Positions 17,437 to 27,879 of a DNA stretch of 64,000 nucleotides are shown piece after piece. The notes below the pieces were generated by a model, which ran no database searches, had not been told where the DNA came from, and was given only the letters and a program-made list of their open reading frames with translations. The translations under genes and the position numbers were made by a program. The stretch is from positions 1,674,001 to 1,738,000 of the forward strand of contig NZ_JBFOHP010000002.1 of the NCBI RefSeq assembly GCF_040907265.1, given 5' to 3'. Each line of letters begins with the position of its first letter. The first letter of the stretch is position 1. Source of the DNA: Streptomyces sclerotialus. GTDB taxonomy: Bacteria; Actinomycetota; Actinomycetes; Streptomycetales; Streptomycetaceae.

Positions 17437-18822
17437 ATGGGCCTCGGCGTGCGCTGGACCCTCCACGGAGACGGGCGCACCCCCGCGCCGGGAGCCGTGG
17501 TCAGACCCGACGAACGGCTGTCCTGGCCGCGTACCGCCGGCCTCGGCGCGCAGCACGTGGTGGCGATGTTCGGTGCGTCGTTCGTGGCGCCGGTCCTCAT
17601 GGGCCTGGACCCGAACCTCGCGATCATGATGTCCGGCGTCGCGACGATGATCTTCCTGCTCGCGACCCGCGGACGGGTGCCGTCCTACCTCGGGTGCAGC
17701 CTCTCCTTCGTGGGCGTCGCGGCCGTCATCCGGGCCCAGGGCGGTACGAGCGCCACGGTCACCGGCGCGGTCCTCGTGGTCGGCGCGGTGCTCTTCCTCA
17801 TCGGGCTCGCCGTGCAGCGCTTCGGGGCGCGCATCATCCACGCGGCGATGCCGCCGGTCGTCACCGGTGCCGTCGTCATGCTGATCGGCTTCAACCTCGC
17901 CCCCGTGACCGCGAGCACCTACTGGCCGCAGGACCAGTGGGTGGCGCTGCTGACCATGCTGTTCACCGGGCTGGCCGTGGTCTGCCTGCGCGGCTTCTGG
18001 TCGCGTATCGCGATCTTCCTCGGGCTGGTCTTCGGGTACCTCGTCTCCTGGCTCTTCGACCTGGTCTTCGGGATGATCCACTCGCAGAACGGCGCCGGGA
18101 AGGTCACCGACCACTGGCGGCTGGACTTCTCCGCCGTCGCCCAGGCCGACTGGGTGGGCCTGCCGTCCTTCCACGGACCCAGCTTCCAGTGGTCCGCGGT
18201 CCTGGTCGCGCTGCCCGTCGTGATCGCGCTGGTCGCCGAGAACGCCGGACACGTCAAGGCGGTCGGCGAGATGACCGGCGACCCGCTGGACGACAAGCTC
18301 GGCACCGCGATCTCCGCCGACGGCGCCGCCTCCGTGCTCTCCACCGCGCTCGGCGGCCCGCCCAACACCACGTACTCCGAGAACATCGGCGTCATGGCGG
18401 CCACCCGCGTCTACTCCACCGCCGCCTACTGGGCCGCCGCCTGCTTCGCCCTCCTCTTCGGGCTCTGCCCGAAGTTCGGCGCGGTCGTCGCCGCGATCCC
18501 GGGCGGGGTGCTGGGCGGCATCACGGTCATCCTGTACGGCATGATCGGCCTGCTCGGCGCGCAGATCTGGGTCCACAACAAGGTCGACCTGCGCAATCCG
18601 CTGAACCTCGTCCCCGTGGCCGCGGGCATCATCATCGGCGTCGGCGGCGTCAGCCTGAAGATCTCCGACAACTTCGAGCTGGGCGGGATCGCGCTGGGCA
18701 CGATCGTCGTCCTCTCCGGCTACCACGTGCTGCGGGCGCTGGCCCCGGCACACCTCAAGACGCAGCAGCCGCTGCTGGACGAGGGCACGTCGGCGTACGA
18801 CGAGGAGTCGCGGGGCAAGTAA
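17437..18822 (+). CDS. Uracil-xanthine (NCS2) permease
   Basis: A 461-aa membrane protein of the nucleobase:cation symporter-2 family (UraA/PbuX), importing uracil or xanthine with protons. Hydrophobic segments run throughout. Recognisable features are QHVVAMFGASFVAPVLMGLDPN near the N-terminus, the substrate-site segment ALVAENAGHVKAVGEMTG, and GGPPNTTYSENIGVMAATRV, matching the NCS2 QN..T signature region. The ATG at 17437 has ACAGGAG upstream. It is monocistronic and not linked to the pyr operon. Confidence 0.93.
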   Translation: MGLGVRWTLHGDGRTPAPGAVVRPDERLSWPRTAGLGAQHVVAMFGASFVAPVLMGLDPNLAIMMSGVATMIFLLATRGRVPSYLGCSLSFVGVAAVIRAQGGTSATVTGAVLVVGAVLFLIGLAVQRFGARIIHAAMPPVVTGAVVMLIGFNLAPVTASTYWPQDQWVALLTMLFTGLAVVCLRGFWSRIAIFLGLVFGYLVSWLFDLVFGMIHSQNGAGKVTDHWRLDFSAVAQADWVGLPSFHGPSFQWSAVLVALPVVIALVAENAGHVKAVGEMTGDPLDDKLGTAISADGAASVLSTALGGPPNTTYSENIGVMAATRVYSTAAYWAAACFALLFGLCPKFGAVVAAIPGGVLGGITVILYGMIGLLGAQIWVHNKVDLRNPLNLVPVAAGIIIGVGGVSLKISDNFELGGIALGTIVVLSGYHVLRALAPAHLKTQQPLLDEGTSAYDEESRGK

Positions 18823-18984
18823 GAGGCTGCGTCCTCACCCTGGCCGGATCAGCGAACGTCGTCCGGTGCGTGCGCGCGCAAGGCGCCGGAGCGTCCTCGA
18901 GCGAAGCCGAGAGCTCGGGGAAGTGCCGGGCGGCGGGCGCCCGGCCGGGGTGATGACACAGGCTCTGAGCCCGGGGCGGGGCGG

Positions 18985-19677
18985 TCAGCCTTTCAGCGGG
19001 GTCAGCAGCATCTGGCCGACCAGGCCGACCCCCGCGTCCAGGCGCTCGGCGAACTCCTCCCCCACCTCCGGCAGCCCGCGCAGGCCCCACAGCACCCGGG
19101 CCGCCGCCCATGCGCCGTCCCGGGCCGCCTCCAGGCTCCACGAACCGGCCAGGTGGGTCAGCGGGTCGGCGATGTCGAGCAGGTCGGGGCCCGGCATCAG
19201 CCGCTCCCGCACTCGCTCCTCCAGGCCGGTCAGTACCCGCCCCACCCGGTCGAAGTCGGCCTCCAGCGCGGCCGGTTCGCACTCCAGCGCGCCACAGGTG
19301 TCCACCAGCGCGAGCGCCAGGTCGTGGCCGATGTGGGCGTTGATCCCGGCCAGCGCGAACTGCAGCGGCTTGACGCCGGGGTGGCAGCGCAGCTGGAACA
19401 GCGGGCGCCAGCAGGCCGGCGGCCGCAGCCCTGCCGTGACGGCGTCCACCGCGCCGAGGTACCGCAGCGCGAACCGCACGTCCAGCTCGGCGGCCGCGCC
19501 CGCGTCCCGGAAGCCACCCGCCCCGATCTGCCGTCCGACCTCCTCGGTGACCTGGAGGTACACCCGGTTGAACACCGCGACGCCGTCGCGCGGCGGCAGT
19601 GTCGCGTCCAGCGTGCGCATCCGCGCCACGATCCGCGCCACGCCCTCCGTCGCACCCGTCGGCTGCATCGTCGTCAT
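18985..19677 (-). CDS. DUF5995-family protein
   Basis: A 230-aa protein of unknown function widespread in Streptomyces. It is mostly helical. The most conserved-looking segment is CWRPLFQLRCHPGVKPLQFALAGINAHIGHDL, rich in His and Asn. It has no signal peptide or membrane segment. The ATG at 19677 is chosen; the next in-frame ATG is three codons on. The 160 bp before its stop (18823-18984) hold only a stretch with the CGAGCTCTCGGC-type repeat frequent in Streptomyces intergenic DNA. Confidence 0.75.
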   Translation of the reverse strand: MTTMQPTGATEGVARIVARMRTLDATLPPRDGVAVFNRVYLQVTEEVGRQIGAGGFRDAGAAAELDVRFALRYLGAVDAVTAGLRPPACWRPLFQLRCHPGVKPLQFALAGINAHIGHDLALALVDTCGALECEPAALEADFDRVGRVLTGLEERVRERLMPGPDLLDIADPLTHLAGSWSLEAARDGAWAAARVLWGLRGLPEVGEEFAERLDAGVGLVGQMLLTPLKG

Positions 19678-19885
19678 GCGGATCAGCCTGGCAGGCGCCT
19701 GCGCCCGGCAGGGACGGCGTGGCGAGGCGTGACCGGATCGGACCAATGGCTTGGCCCCACCCTCACCGGCGGTGTGCGCCGGTACCGCGCGCCCTCACGC
19801 CCCCCGCGGGAGCGGAACTTCCGCCCGTACCGCGGACGTTGATCGCTCGTAACCCGTCGGCGAACCGGATCCGAAGGAGCACGGT

Positions 19886-20815
19886 ATGACTGTCCGACTC
19901 GGCCTGGGCCTCCCGCAGATGCGCCAGTACGACCTCGGCCGCGACGTGCCGGACGTGGCGCGCACCGCCGAGCAGATCGGGTACGAGAGCCTCTGGGTCT
20001 TCGAGCGCGTGCTCTTCCCCGAGCCCGCGACCCAGGGGCTGTACGGCATACCGGGCCTGCCCTGGCCGGACCAGTACCGCTCGGTGGCCGACCCGCTGGT
20101 GACGCTGACGCTGGCCGCCGCGGCGACGGAGCGGGCCCGGCTGGGCACGAGCGTGTTGATCGCCCCGCTGCACGTGCCCTTCCAGCTGGCCCGGAGCCTG
20201 GCTTCGCTGGACGCGGCGAGCGGCGGCCGGGTAGTCGCCGGACTCGGCACGGGCTGGTCCCTGGACGAGTACGCGGCGGCTTCGGTGGCCCCGTTCGAGA
20301 AGCGCGGCAAGGTGCTCGACGAGCTGCTGGACGTGTGCCGGGCCGTGTGGGGCCCGGACCCGGTGGCGTACGAGGGCGAGCTGACCACGATCACCCCGTC
20401 CGTGGTCGGTCCCAAGCCGGCCCGGCCGATCCCGGTGCTGCTGCCCGCCAACAGCCCCCGCGCGCTGCGCCGCCTGGTGGACCGGGCCGACGGCTGGATG
20501 CCGGTGGGCATGGGCGCGGAGAAGCTGGCCGAGCAGTGGCGGCAGGTGCGGGAGCTGGCTGCCGAGCGTGGCCGCGAGGCCCCGTTCCAGAACGTGCTGC
20601 GGGTGAACACCCAGCACACGGCCAAGGCGTACGACGGCAAGGACCGCGCTCCCTTCCAGGGCAGCGTCGCGCAGATCGTCGAGGATCTGGCGGCCCATGC
20701 CGAGGTGGGTGTCGAGGAGATACTGGTCGAGCTGCAAGGCCCGGCCCGGGACGCGGAGGAGCTGAAGGATCTGGCGGCGGAGGTGTTCGAAGCGGCGCGC
20801 GCGGCCGGTATATGA
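19886..20815 (+). CDS. LLM-class F420-dependent oxidoreductase
   Basis: A 309-aa TIM-barrel luciferase-like monooxygenase. Features: LGLGLPQMRQYDL at the N-terminus, YESLWVFERVLFPE, GTSVLIAPLHVPFQLARSLASLDAASGGRVVAGLGTGW (the flavin/F420 pocket), and RADGWMPVGMG. This branch usually uses coenzyme F420 in actinobacteria; the substrate is unknown. GAAGGAG precedes the ATG. It converges on the flavin monooxygenase gene with a hairpin between them. Confidence 0.88.
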   Translation: MTVRLGLGLPQMRQYDLGRDVPDVARTAEQIGYESLWVFERVLFPEPATQGLYGIPGLPWPDQYRSVADPLVTLTLAAAATERARLGTSVLIAPLHVPFQLARSLASLDAASGGRVVAGLGTGWSLDEYAAASVAPFEKRGKVLDELLDVCRAVWGPDPVAYEGELTTITPSVVGPKPARPIPVLLPANSPRALRRLVDRADGWMPVGMGAEKLAEQWRQVRELAAERGREAPFQNVLRVNTQHTAKAYDGKDRAPFQGSVAQIVEDLAAHAEVGVEEILVELQGPARDAEELKDLAAEVFEAARAAGI

Positions 20816-20818
20816 GCG

Positions 20819-20853
20819 CAGGGGGAGCCTCCCCGCAAGGGCGGCTCCCCCTG
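20819..20853. terminator. Hairpin terminator
   Basis: The arms CAGGGGGAGCC and GGCTCCCCCTG (11 bp) enclose a loop of about 13 nt, right after the stop of the LLM gene and 60 bp beyond the stop of the converging monooxygenase gene. It probably serves both. Confidence 0.7.
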
Positions 20854-20912
20854 TCCCCTCCGTCCCCGAGCCGGGGGCCCCGCCGGCCGGCGGCGGGGCA
20901 GTCGCCGGGCGG

Positions 20913-22604
20913 TCAGTCCTCCGGCAGTTCGACCGGGGCGATCTCGTCGTACACGTCGCCCGGGCCCGGGTTGGTGGCGTCGGTGCCGCCGCCGAAGTGG
21001 TGCATCACGCCCCAGACGGCGTTCAGCGCGGTCTGCACGGCGCCCTCGGCCCAGCCCGCTGTCCAGGAGATGTCGTCACCGGCCAGGAAGATGCCGCGCT
21101 TGTCCTCGGGAAGGAGGTCCTGCATGAAGTGGGTGAACAGACGGCGCTGGTAGCGGTAGTGGCCCGGCAGGTTGGCCTTGAACGCGCCCATGAAGTACGG
21201 CTCGTTCTCCCAGGACACGGTCACGGGGTTGCCGATGATGTGCTTGCGGATGTCGACCTTCGGATAGATCTCCGAGAGCGACTTGAGCATGACCTCCATG
21301 CGCTCGTTGGCGTCCAGCGGCAGCCACTTCAGGCTGTCGTCGCACCAGGTGTAGGAGAGGCAGATGACGGCGGGCTCGTCGGGCCCGTTGTCGAGGAGGT
21401 AGGTGCCGCGGGTCATCCGGTCGGTCAGCGTCATCGACATGACGTCGCGGCCGGTCTCCTCGTCCTTGTCCAGCCAGAACGGCCGGTCGACGGGCACGAA
21501 GAGCTTGGAGGACTCCATGTAGTGGGTGCGCTCCATCGCCGTCCAGTGGTCGATGGGGAACAGCGCGTCGTCGCACTCGATCTTCGACAGCAGCATCCAG
21601 GACTGCGCGGTGAAGACGGCCGCCTGGTAGGTGCGGATGTCGCCGGAGGCGTCGGTGACGGTGATCCGGTTGCCGGCGGTGCGGTGCAGCCGGGTCACGG
21701 CCGGGCGCGGCGCGCCGTCGTGCAGCGAGGAGAGAGACGTGCCCTGGGCCCAGTGCACGATCTTCTCCGGCTCGCGCTCCCACAGGCGCAGCGGGAGCTG
21801 CTGGCTGCCCCCGACGATGCCGCGGTGGTGGTCGTCGGCCTCGGTGTAGACGACGCGGAGGATCTCCAGGATGGAGTTGGGGAAGTCGGTGTCCCAGCCG
21901 CCGGTACCGAAGCCGACCTGGCCGAAGATCTCCCGGTGCCGGAAGGACTTGAAGGCGCTGGAGTCGCAGAGGAAGCCGTAGAAGGTCTGGTTGTCGAGCT
22001 TCTCGACGAGCTTGGCCCAGATCTCCCGGATGCGCGGCACGTCGCGCTCGCGGAGGGCCTGGTTCATGTCGGAGAAGTCGGCGCCCTCCTCCAGGCAGGC
22101 GTTCCAGGCCTCGGCCACCTGGCGGTAGACGTCGGGCAGGTCGTCGAGGGTCTCGGCGTAGTGCGACTCGCCCTTGAGGTCGACGACGGTGGAGGGGGTG
22201 TCGGGCGCGAGCGGGTTCGGGAAGGGCTTGGTCTTCAGGCCCACCAGGTCGATGTAGTGCTGCAGCGCCGTGGAGGACGGCGGGAAGCGCATGGCGCCCA
22301 TCTCGGCGGTGAGCGAGGAGTCGCAGCCCTCGAAGCCGACGGTGCGCAGCCGGCCGCCGATCCGGTCGGCCTCGTAGACGACGGGCTTGAGGCCCATCTT
22401 CATCAGCTCGTACGCGGTGATGATGCCGGAGAGGCCGCCGCCGATGACCGCGACCTCGGTGCCGTGCTCGGTCGCGGGTATCTGGCCCAGGCCCGCCGGG
22501 TGGGCGAGGAAGTCGTCGTACGCGAACGGGAAGTCCGGCCCGAACATGGTGATCGGCGGCTGAGCGTCGGTGTGCTGGACGGCGGTGGGCACCGTGGACG
22601 TCAT
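20913..22604 (-). CDS. Flavin L-amino-acid 2-monooxygenase (lysine/arginine monooxygenase type, DavB-like)
   Basis: A 563-aa FAD enzyme of the monoamine oxidase fold. The FAD motif is EVAVIGGGLSGIITAYELMK (about 49-68), followed by VVYEADRIGGRLRT. The C-terminal FAD segment is GIFLAGDDISWTAGWAEGAVQ. Segments such as MFGPDFPFAYDDFLAHPAGLG, EIFGQVGFGTGGWDTDFPNS and LTDRMTRGTYLLDNG match Pseudomonas L-lysine 2-monooxygenase DavB as I remember it. That enzyme oxidatively decarboxylates lysine to 5-aminovaleramide; Streptomyces also has an arginine version giving 4-guanidinobutyramide. AAGGAG precedes the ATG. The gene follows an amidase gene that fits the next step. The choice of substrate is inferred. 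Confidence 0.85.
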   Translation of the reverse strand: MTSTVPTAVQHTDAQPPITMFGPDFPFAYDDFLAHPAGLGQIPATEHGTEVAVIGGGLSGIITAYELMKMGLKPVVYEADRIGGRLRTVGFEGCDSSLTAEMGAMRFPPSSTALQHYIDLVGLKTKPFPNPLAPDTPSTVVDLKGESHYAETLDDLPDVYRQVAEAWNACLEEGADFSDMNQALRERDVPRIREIWAKLVEKLDNQTFYGFLCDSSAFKSFRHREIFGQVGFGTGGWDTDFPNSILEILRVVYTEADDHHRGIVGGSQQLPLRLWEREPEKIVHWAQGTSLSSLHDGAPRPAVTRLHRTAGNRITVTDASGDIRTYQAAVFTAQSWMLLSKIECDDALFPIDHWTAMERTHYMESSKLFVPVDRPFWLDKDEETGRDVMSMTLTDRMTRGTYLLDNGPDEPAVICLSYTWCDDSLKWLPLDANERMEVMLKSLSEIYPKVDIRKHIIGNPVTVSWENEPYFMGAFKANLPGHYRYQRRLFTHFMQDLLPEDKRGIFLAGDDISWTAGWAEGAVQTALNAVWGVMHHFGGGTDATNPGPGDVYDEIAPVELPED

Positions 22605-22742
22605 GGGGCGAGGCTCCTTGCAAAACCGTGCAGAACAAGAGGAAAGGGGCAGGCGGGGCCCAGGGCGGGGCAGCCGGCGGCCCGGCCGGGCGGCCGGAGC
22701 GCGGCGGGCGGCGCTACGAGGGGGCGCGGCGCAGGCGCCGGG

Positions 22743-23540
22743 TCAGCTCAGCGAGCCGTACAGCTCCGGGCGGCGATCGGCGAGGTAGGTGTTCGCCTCA
22801 CGGGAGGCCGCGAGGAAGCCGGGGTCGACGTCGCCGAACACCATCTCCTCGCCGCGTCCGGCGCGGGCACGTACGACCCCGTCGGGACCGGCCAGCGTGG
22901 AGAGCCCGACGAACTCGAACTCACCCTCGGGGCCGGTGCGGTTGACGTACGCGATGGAGAGCTGGCTCTCGAAGGCCCGTACGGGGATCACCGACTCGGC
23001 GACGAACTGGTACGGATGCATCTGCGCGGTGGGCACGACCAGGAAGTCGGTGCCGGCCAGCGCGTGCGCCCGGACGTTCTCCGGGAACTCCACGTCGTAG
23101 CAGATCAGCAGGCCGATCCGGACGCCGTTCAGCTCGGCCTGGACGACGGGCTCGTCGCCGGGGGTGAACATCTCCTGCTCGAAGCAGCCGAAGAGGTGGG
23201 TCTTGCGGTAGTTCGCGAGCCGGGTGCCGTCCGGGCCGATGAGCTGGACGGCGTTGTGGACCGCCGCACCGGCGCGCTCCGGGTAGGCGTAGGCGACGGC
23301 GATGCCGTGCTCGGCGGCGATCCGGGCCACCTCGTCGGCGCTGTCGCCGTCGGCGGGCTCGGCCAGCCGGGGCACGTCCGCGCCGATCGCGTACCCGGTC
23401 AGGAACATCTCCGAGGTCACCAGCAGCCCGGCACCGGCCGCCGCGGCGTCCGCTGCGGCCCGCTCCAGCGCCTTGAGGTTGTACGCCACGTCGCCGGGCC
23501 GTCCCGAACTCTGGAGCAGGGCGGTGCGCAGCGAAGACAT
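22743..23540 (-). CDS. Carbon-nitrogen hydrolase, probable 5-aminovaleramide / 4-guanidinobutyramide amidase (DavA-like)
   Basis: A 265-aa nitrilase-superfamily amidase. The Glu-Lys-Cys triad is visible: LLVTSEMFLTGY (Glu), LANYRKTHLFG (Lys) and IGLLICYDVEFPEN (Cys). Length and motif context resemble Pseudomonas DavA, which hydrolyses the amide made by lysine monooxygenase. The ATG at 23540 has GAGGGG upstream; a longer reading is rejected because it would cross the promoter repeats. It is first in a unit with the flavin monooxygenase (202 bp between start codon regions and stop, same strand), consistent with a two-step pathway. Confidence 0.87.
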   Translation of the reverse strand: MSSLRTALLQSSGRPGDVAYNLKALERAAADAAAAGAGLLVTSEMFLTGYAIGADVPRLAEPADGDSADEVARIAAEHGIAVAYAYPERAGAAVHNAVQLIGPDGTRLANYRKTHLFGCFEQEMFTPGDEPVVQAELNGVRIGLLICYDVEFPENVRAHALAGTDFLVVPTAQMHPYQFVAESVIPVRAFESQLSIAYVNRTGPEGEFEFVGLSTLAGPDGVVRARAGRGEEMVFGDVDPGFLAASREANTYLADRRPELYGSLS

Positions 23541-23633
23541 GGGACCCCTCGGGTGGTGCGTACGGTGCGTACGGGCTTTCGGAAGACGTAAAGACGGTAC
23601 GGTCAGCGGAGCAAGTGGTACAAGGCTGCACCA

Positions 23634-23692
23634 TTGCGCTTCACGTACCGATTCGTTGCGCCTTGCGAGCCGCTCGCGGCGATTCGTTGCGC
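23634..23692. promoter_or_regulatory. Three-copy TTGCGC array upstream of the amidase/monooxygenase unit
   Basis: TTGCGC occurs at 23634, 23656 and 23687. The last two lie inside an identical 12-mer GATTCGTTGCGC spaced 31 bp apart. The array lies 94-152 bp upstream of the amidase start and beside the end of the lrp gene. A matching array (steps of 21 and 30 instead of 22 and 31) precedes the permease/lrp unit. Phased repeats of this kind suit Lrp/AsnC proteins. Confidence 0.55.
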
Positions 23693-23781
23693 GGTACCGC
23701 CGCCTTACGGACGCATCGCCACGCCAGGCAGCGGTATGCACTTACCGGCCGCGCACCGCGGCGCGGGCCCGGACGGCCGGC

Positions 23782-24237
23782 TCAGACCGGGGAGCCCGAG
23801 GAGAAGCGCCGCAGCAGTGGCGAGAGCACCAGGACGGACTTGGTCCGCTCGACGAAGTGCTCGCCCGCGATGCGTTCGAGCACCCGCTCGAAGTGGCGCA
23901 TGTCGGAGGCGAAGACCTGCACGAGGGCGTCCGCCTCACCGGTCACGGTGGAGGCGGACGCCACTTCGGGGTAGCGCGCGAGGCCGCGGTGAATGGCCTC
24001 GGGCGAGGTGTTGCGACGGCAGTAGAGCTCGACGAAGCCCTCGGTCTCCCAGCCGAGCACCGCCGGGTCCACCCGTACGGTGAAACCGGTGATGGCGCCC
24101 TGTTCGCGCAGCCGGTCCACCCGGCGTTTGACGGCCGGGGCCGAGAGCCCGACCTCCTGTCCGATGTCGGCGTAGGAGCGGCGGGCGTCCTCCGCCAGGG
24201 CGTGGACGATGCGTTCGTCGAGGTCGTTCAGTCGCAC
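23782..24237 (-). CDS. Lrp/AsnC-family transcriptional regulator
   Basis: A 151-aa feast/famine regulator. The N-terminal helix-turn-helix (about 1-60: LNDLDERIVHALAEDARRSYADIGQEVGLSAPAVKRRVDRL) is followed by the RAM ligand domain (about 70-145, with VTGEADALVQVFASDMRHFERVLERI). Such proteins form octamers that wrap DNA and respond to amino acids. It starts 10 bp after the stop of the permease gene, so it is co-transcribed with it, and it lies between two promoters sharing the TTGCGC array. It is the likely regulator of the whole cluster. Confidence 0.92.
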   Translation of the reverse strand: MRLNDLDERIVHALAEDARRSYADIGQEVGLSAPAVKRRVDRLREQGAITGFTVRVDPAVLGWETEGFVELYCRRNTSPEAIHRGLARYPEVASASTVTGEADALVQVFASDMRHFERVLERIAGEHFVERTKSVLVLSPLLRRFSSGSPV

Positions 24238-24247
24238 GGGGGGTGGT

Positions 24248-25729
24248 TCACTTCTGGTCGGTGGCCAATCGGGAGCGGCGCATGCCGTAAGCGAAGTAGA
24301 CCACGAGCCCGGCCACCATCCAGACTCCGAACACCACCCAGGTGATCACGTCGAGGCTGCCCATCATCCAGAGGCACAGCACGAAGCCGATCGCGGGGAA
24401 GAGCGGCGACAGCGGCGTACGGAAGGACCGCGGCATGTCGGGCCGGGTCTTGCGGAGCACGATGACCGCCACGTTGACCAGCGCGAACGCGAAGAGCGTG
24501 CCGATGCTGGTGGCGTCCGCCAGCTGGCCGAGCGGCACGGCGGCGGCGAGGATGCCGCAGAACAGCGAGACGATGACGGTGTTGGCGCGGGGCGCGCCGG
24601 TCTTCGGGTGGACCTTGGAGAAGACCTTGGGCACCAGGCCGTCGCGGGACATCGCGAAGAGGACGCGGGTCTGGCCGTAGAGCACGGTCAGCACGACGGA
24701 CGCGATGGCGACGACCGCGCCGAGCGCGAGCAGCACCGCCCAGAAGCCCTGGCCCGTGACGTCCTTCATGATCCCGGCGAGCGCGGCCTCGGTGCCGGTG
24801 AACCGCTTCCAGGGCAGTGCGCCCACGGCGACGGCCGCGACCAGGCAGTACAGCGCGGTGACGATCACCAGCGAGAGCATGATGGCGCGCGGCAGGTCGC
24901 GCTGCGGGTTCTTGGCCTCCTCACCGGCGGTGGAGGCGGCGTCGAAGCCGATGTAGGAGAAGAAGAGCGTGGCACCCGCGGCGCTGACGCCCGCCATGCC
25001 CAGCGGCATGAAGGGGGCGTAGTTGCCGGCCCGGACCCCCTGGAAGGCGACGGCGCAGAAGAGCAGCAGCGCGGCGATCTTCACCGCGACCATGATGGCG
25101 TTGGCCCGGGCGCTCTCCTTGGCACCGCCCAGCAGGAAGACCATGGCGAGCAGCACGACCAGCAGCGCCGGCAGGTTGAAGACGCCGCCGTCACCGGGCG
25201 GCGCGGCGATCACCTCGGGGATGGTGAGGCCGATCGTGCCGGACAGCAGCTCGTTGAGGTACTGCCCCCAGCCGACCGCGACCGCCGCCACCGAGACGCC
25301 GTACTCCAGGATCAGGCACCAGCCGCAGACCCAGGCGACCAGCTCGCCGAGCGTGGCGTAGGCGTAGGAGTACGAGGAGCCGGAGACCGGGATGGTGCCC
25401 GCCAGCTCGGCGTAGGACAGCGCCGAGAAGAGGGCGGTGATACCGGCGATCACGAAGGAGACGATGACCGCGGGGCCCGCGTCCGGCACCGCCTCGCCCA
25501 GCACGACGAAGATGCCGGTGCCGAGCGTGGCACCGATGCTGATCATCGTCAGCTGCCACATGCCCAGGGAGCGGCGGAGGGTGCCGCCCTCGCCCTGGCC
25601 GCCCTCGGCCACCAGGCGTTCGACGGGCTTGCGCCGCATCAGCGTGCCGAGCGGCCCGGAACGGGACGGAGGCTGCTGCGGCTGGGGGTCGCTGCCCTCT
25701 GCGGGAGGGGCTGCGCCGTGGTCCAACAC
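24248..25729 (-). CDS. APC-superfamily amino acid permease, cationic amino acid transporter (CAT) type
   Basis: A 493-aa membrane protein with about 12 hydrophobic segments and a hydrophilic N-terminal tail of about 45 residues. The first segment has the APC motif MISIGATLGTGIFVVLGEA, followed by FSALSYAELAGTIPVSGSSYSYAYATLGE; FFSYIGFDAASTAGEEAKNPQRDLP is the other family signature. The pattern is that of the CAT branch (arginine/lysine in known members). The start is the GTG at 25729, chosen because AAAGGAG lies 8 nt upstream. First gene of a unit with lrp. Confidence 0.9.
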   Translation of the reverse strand: MLDHGAAPPAEGSDPQPQQPPSRSGPLGTLMRRKPVERLVAEGGQGEGGTLRRSLGMWQLTMISIGATLGTGIFVVLGEAVPDAGPAVIVSFVIAGITALFSALSYAELAGTIPVSGSSYSYAYATLGELVAWVCGWCLILEYGVSVAAVAVGWGQYLNELLSGTIGLTIPEVIAAPPGDGGVFNLPALLVVLLAMVFLLGGAKESARANAIMVAVKIAALLLFCAVAFQGVRAGNYAPFMPLGMAGVSAAGATLFFSYIGFDAASTAGEEAKNPQRDLPRAIMLSLVIVTALYCLVAAVAVGALPWKRFTGTEAALAGIMKDVTGQGFWAVLLALGAVVAIASVVLTVLYGQTRVLFAMSRDGLVPKVFSKVHPKTGAPRANTVIVSLFCGILAAAVPLGQLADATSIGTLFAFALVNVAVIVLRKTRPDMPRSFRTPLSPLFPAIGFVLCLWMMGSLDVITWVVFGVWMVAGLVVYFAYGMRRSRLATDQK

Positions 25730-25900
25730 TGGGGTGGCTCCTTTATCGCTGCCGGTCAGGCGGCGGTGACCGCGGCGGCCCGGCACAAGGGCAGCACGAA
25801 GCAACCCGCACGGGGGAACCGCCGAGCGGACGGTCCCCGCCACTCCACGTAACTTGCCTGACCTTAAGGCCCGCGCGTGACCTGCCGTAATGCGGGTTCT

Positions 25901-25957
25901 TTGCGCATCCGTGCATGATCCTTGCGCACGAACGGCGACAGCGGCCATTTGTTGCGC
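25901..25957. promoter_or_regulatory. Three-copy TTGCGC array upstream of the permease/lrp unit
   Basis: TTGCGC occurs at 25901, 25922 and 25952 (steps of 21 and 30 bp), 172-228 bp upstream of the permease start. The order and spacing mirror the array before the amidase gene. The 427-bp intergenic region (25730-26156) otherwise holds only the guaB1 terminator and the leader of the permease; I see no small gene in it. Confidence 0.55.
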
Positions 25958-26081
25958 GTTCACGGCGTGTTGGAACCATGGATTCGAAGGTCGGCCATTC
26001 GGGCCGCGGCGCCGTACGAGGCCGGAAGTAAGCGATCTCACGCCGTGCCGGGCGCACCGACGGGCGGTCCCGCGAACGCCG

Positions 26082-26124
26082 ACGGGCCCGGCCCCGCGCG
26101 ACGTGTGCGCGGGACCGGGCCCGT
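26082..26124 (-). terminator. guaB1 terminator hairpin
   Basis: Arms ACGGGCCCGG and CCGGGCCCGT pair perfectly. The stem continues after one mismatch with CCCGCGC/GCGCGGG and closes on a 7-nt loop. It lies about 30 bp downstream of the guaB1 stop on the minus strand. Confidence 0.75.
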
Positions 26125-26156
26125 GGGACGCGGAAGTGCGTCGGCCTGCCGGTCGG

Positions 26157-27638
<1,482 letters not shown>

Positions 27639-27879
27639 TCAGCACCGGTCCGACAGTGGGTACAGATCGGCCAGCAGCGGATCAGGCATCAAGCTCCTAG
27701 TACATCATCGCCGATCGGGCACCGGATTGACGAGCTTCGGCAGCCGTTCGGCCAGGTTCTGTGACATCACCCGACCGGCGCTCGCGCGGGCTGTGGTTTC
27801 ACCCGAAATTGTGACCGTGAAGGTAAACCCTGTGCATACGGACTGCTCGCACAGCGGCACGCTCCCTTACCGTGCCGTG

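Noticed and set aside
18823..18984. Small gene or mobile element remnant after the nucleobase permease
   Set aside because: Only an inverted CGAGCTCTCGGC-like stretch common in Streptomyces intergenic DNA was seen; no start with ribosome-binding site and no terminal repeats.
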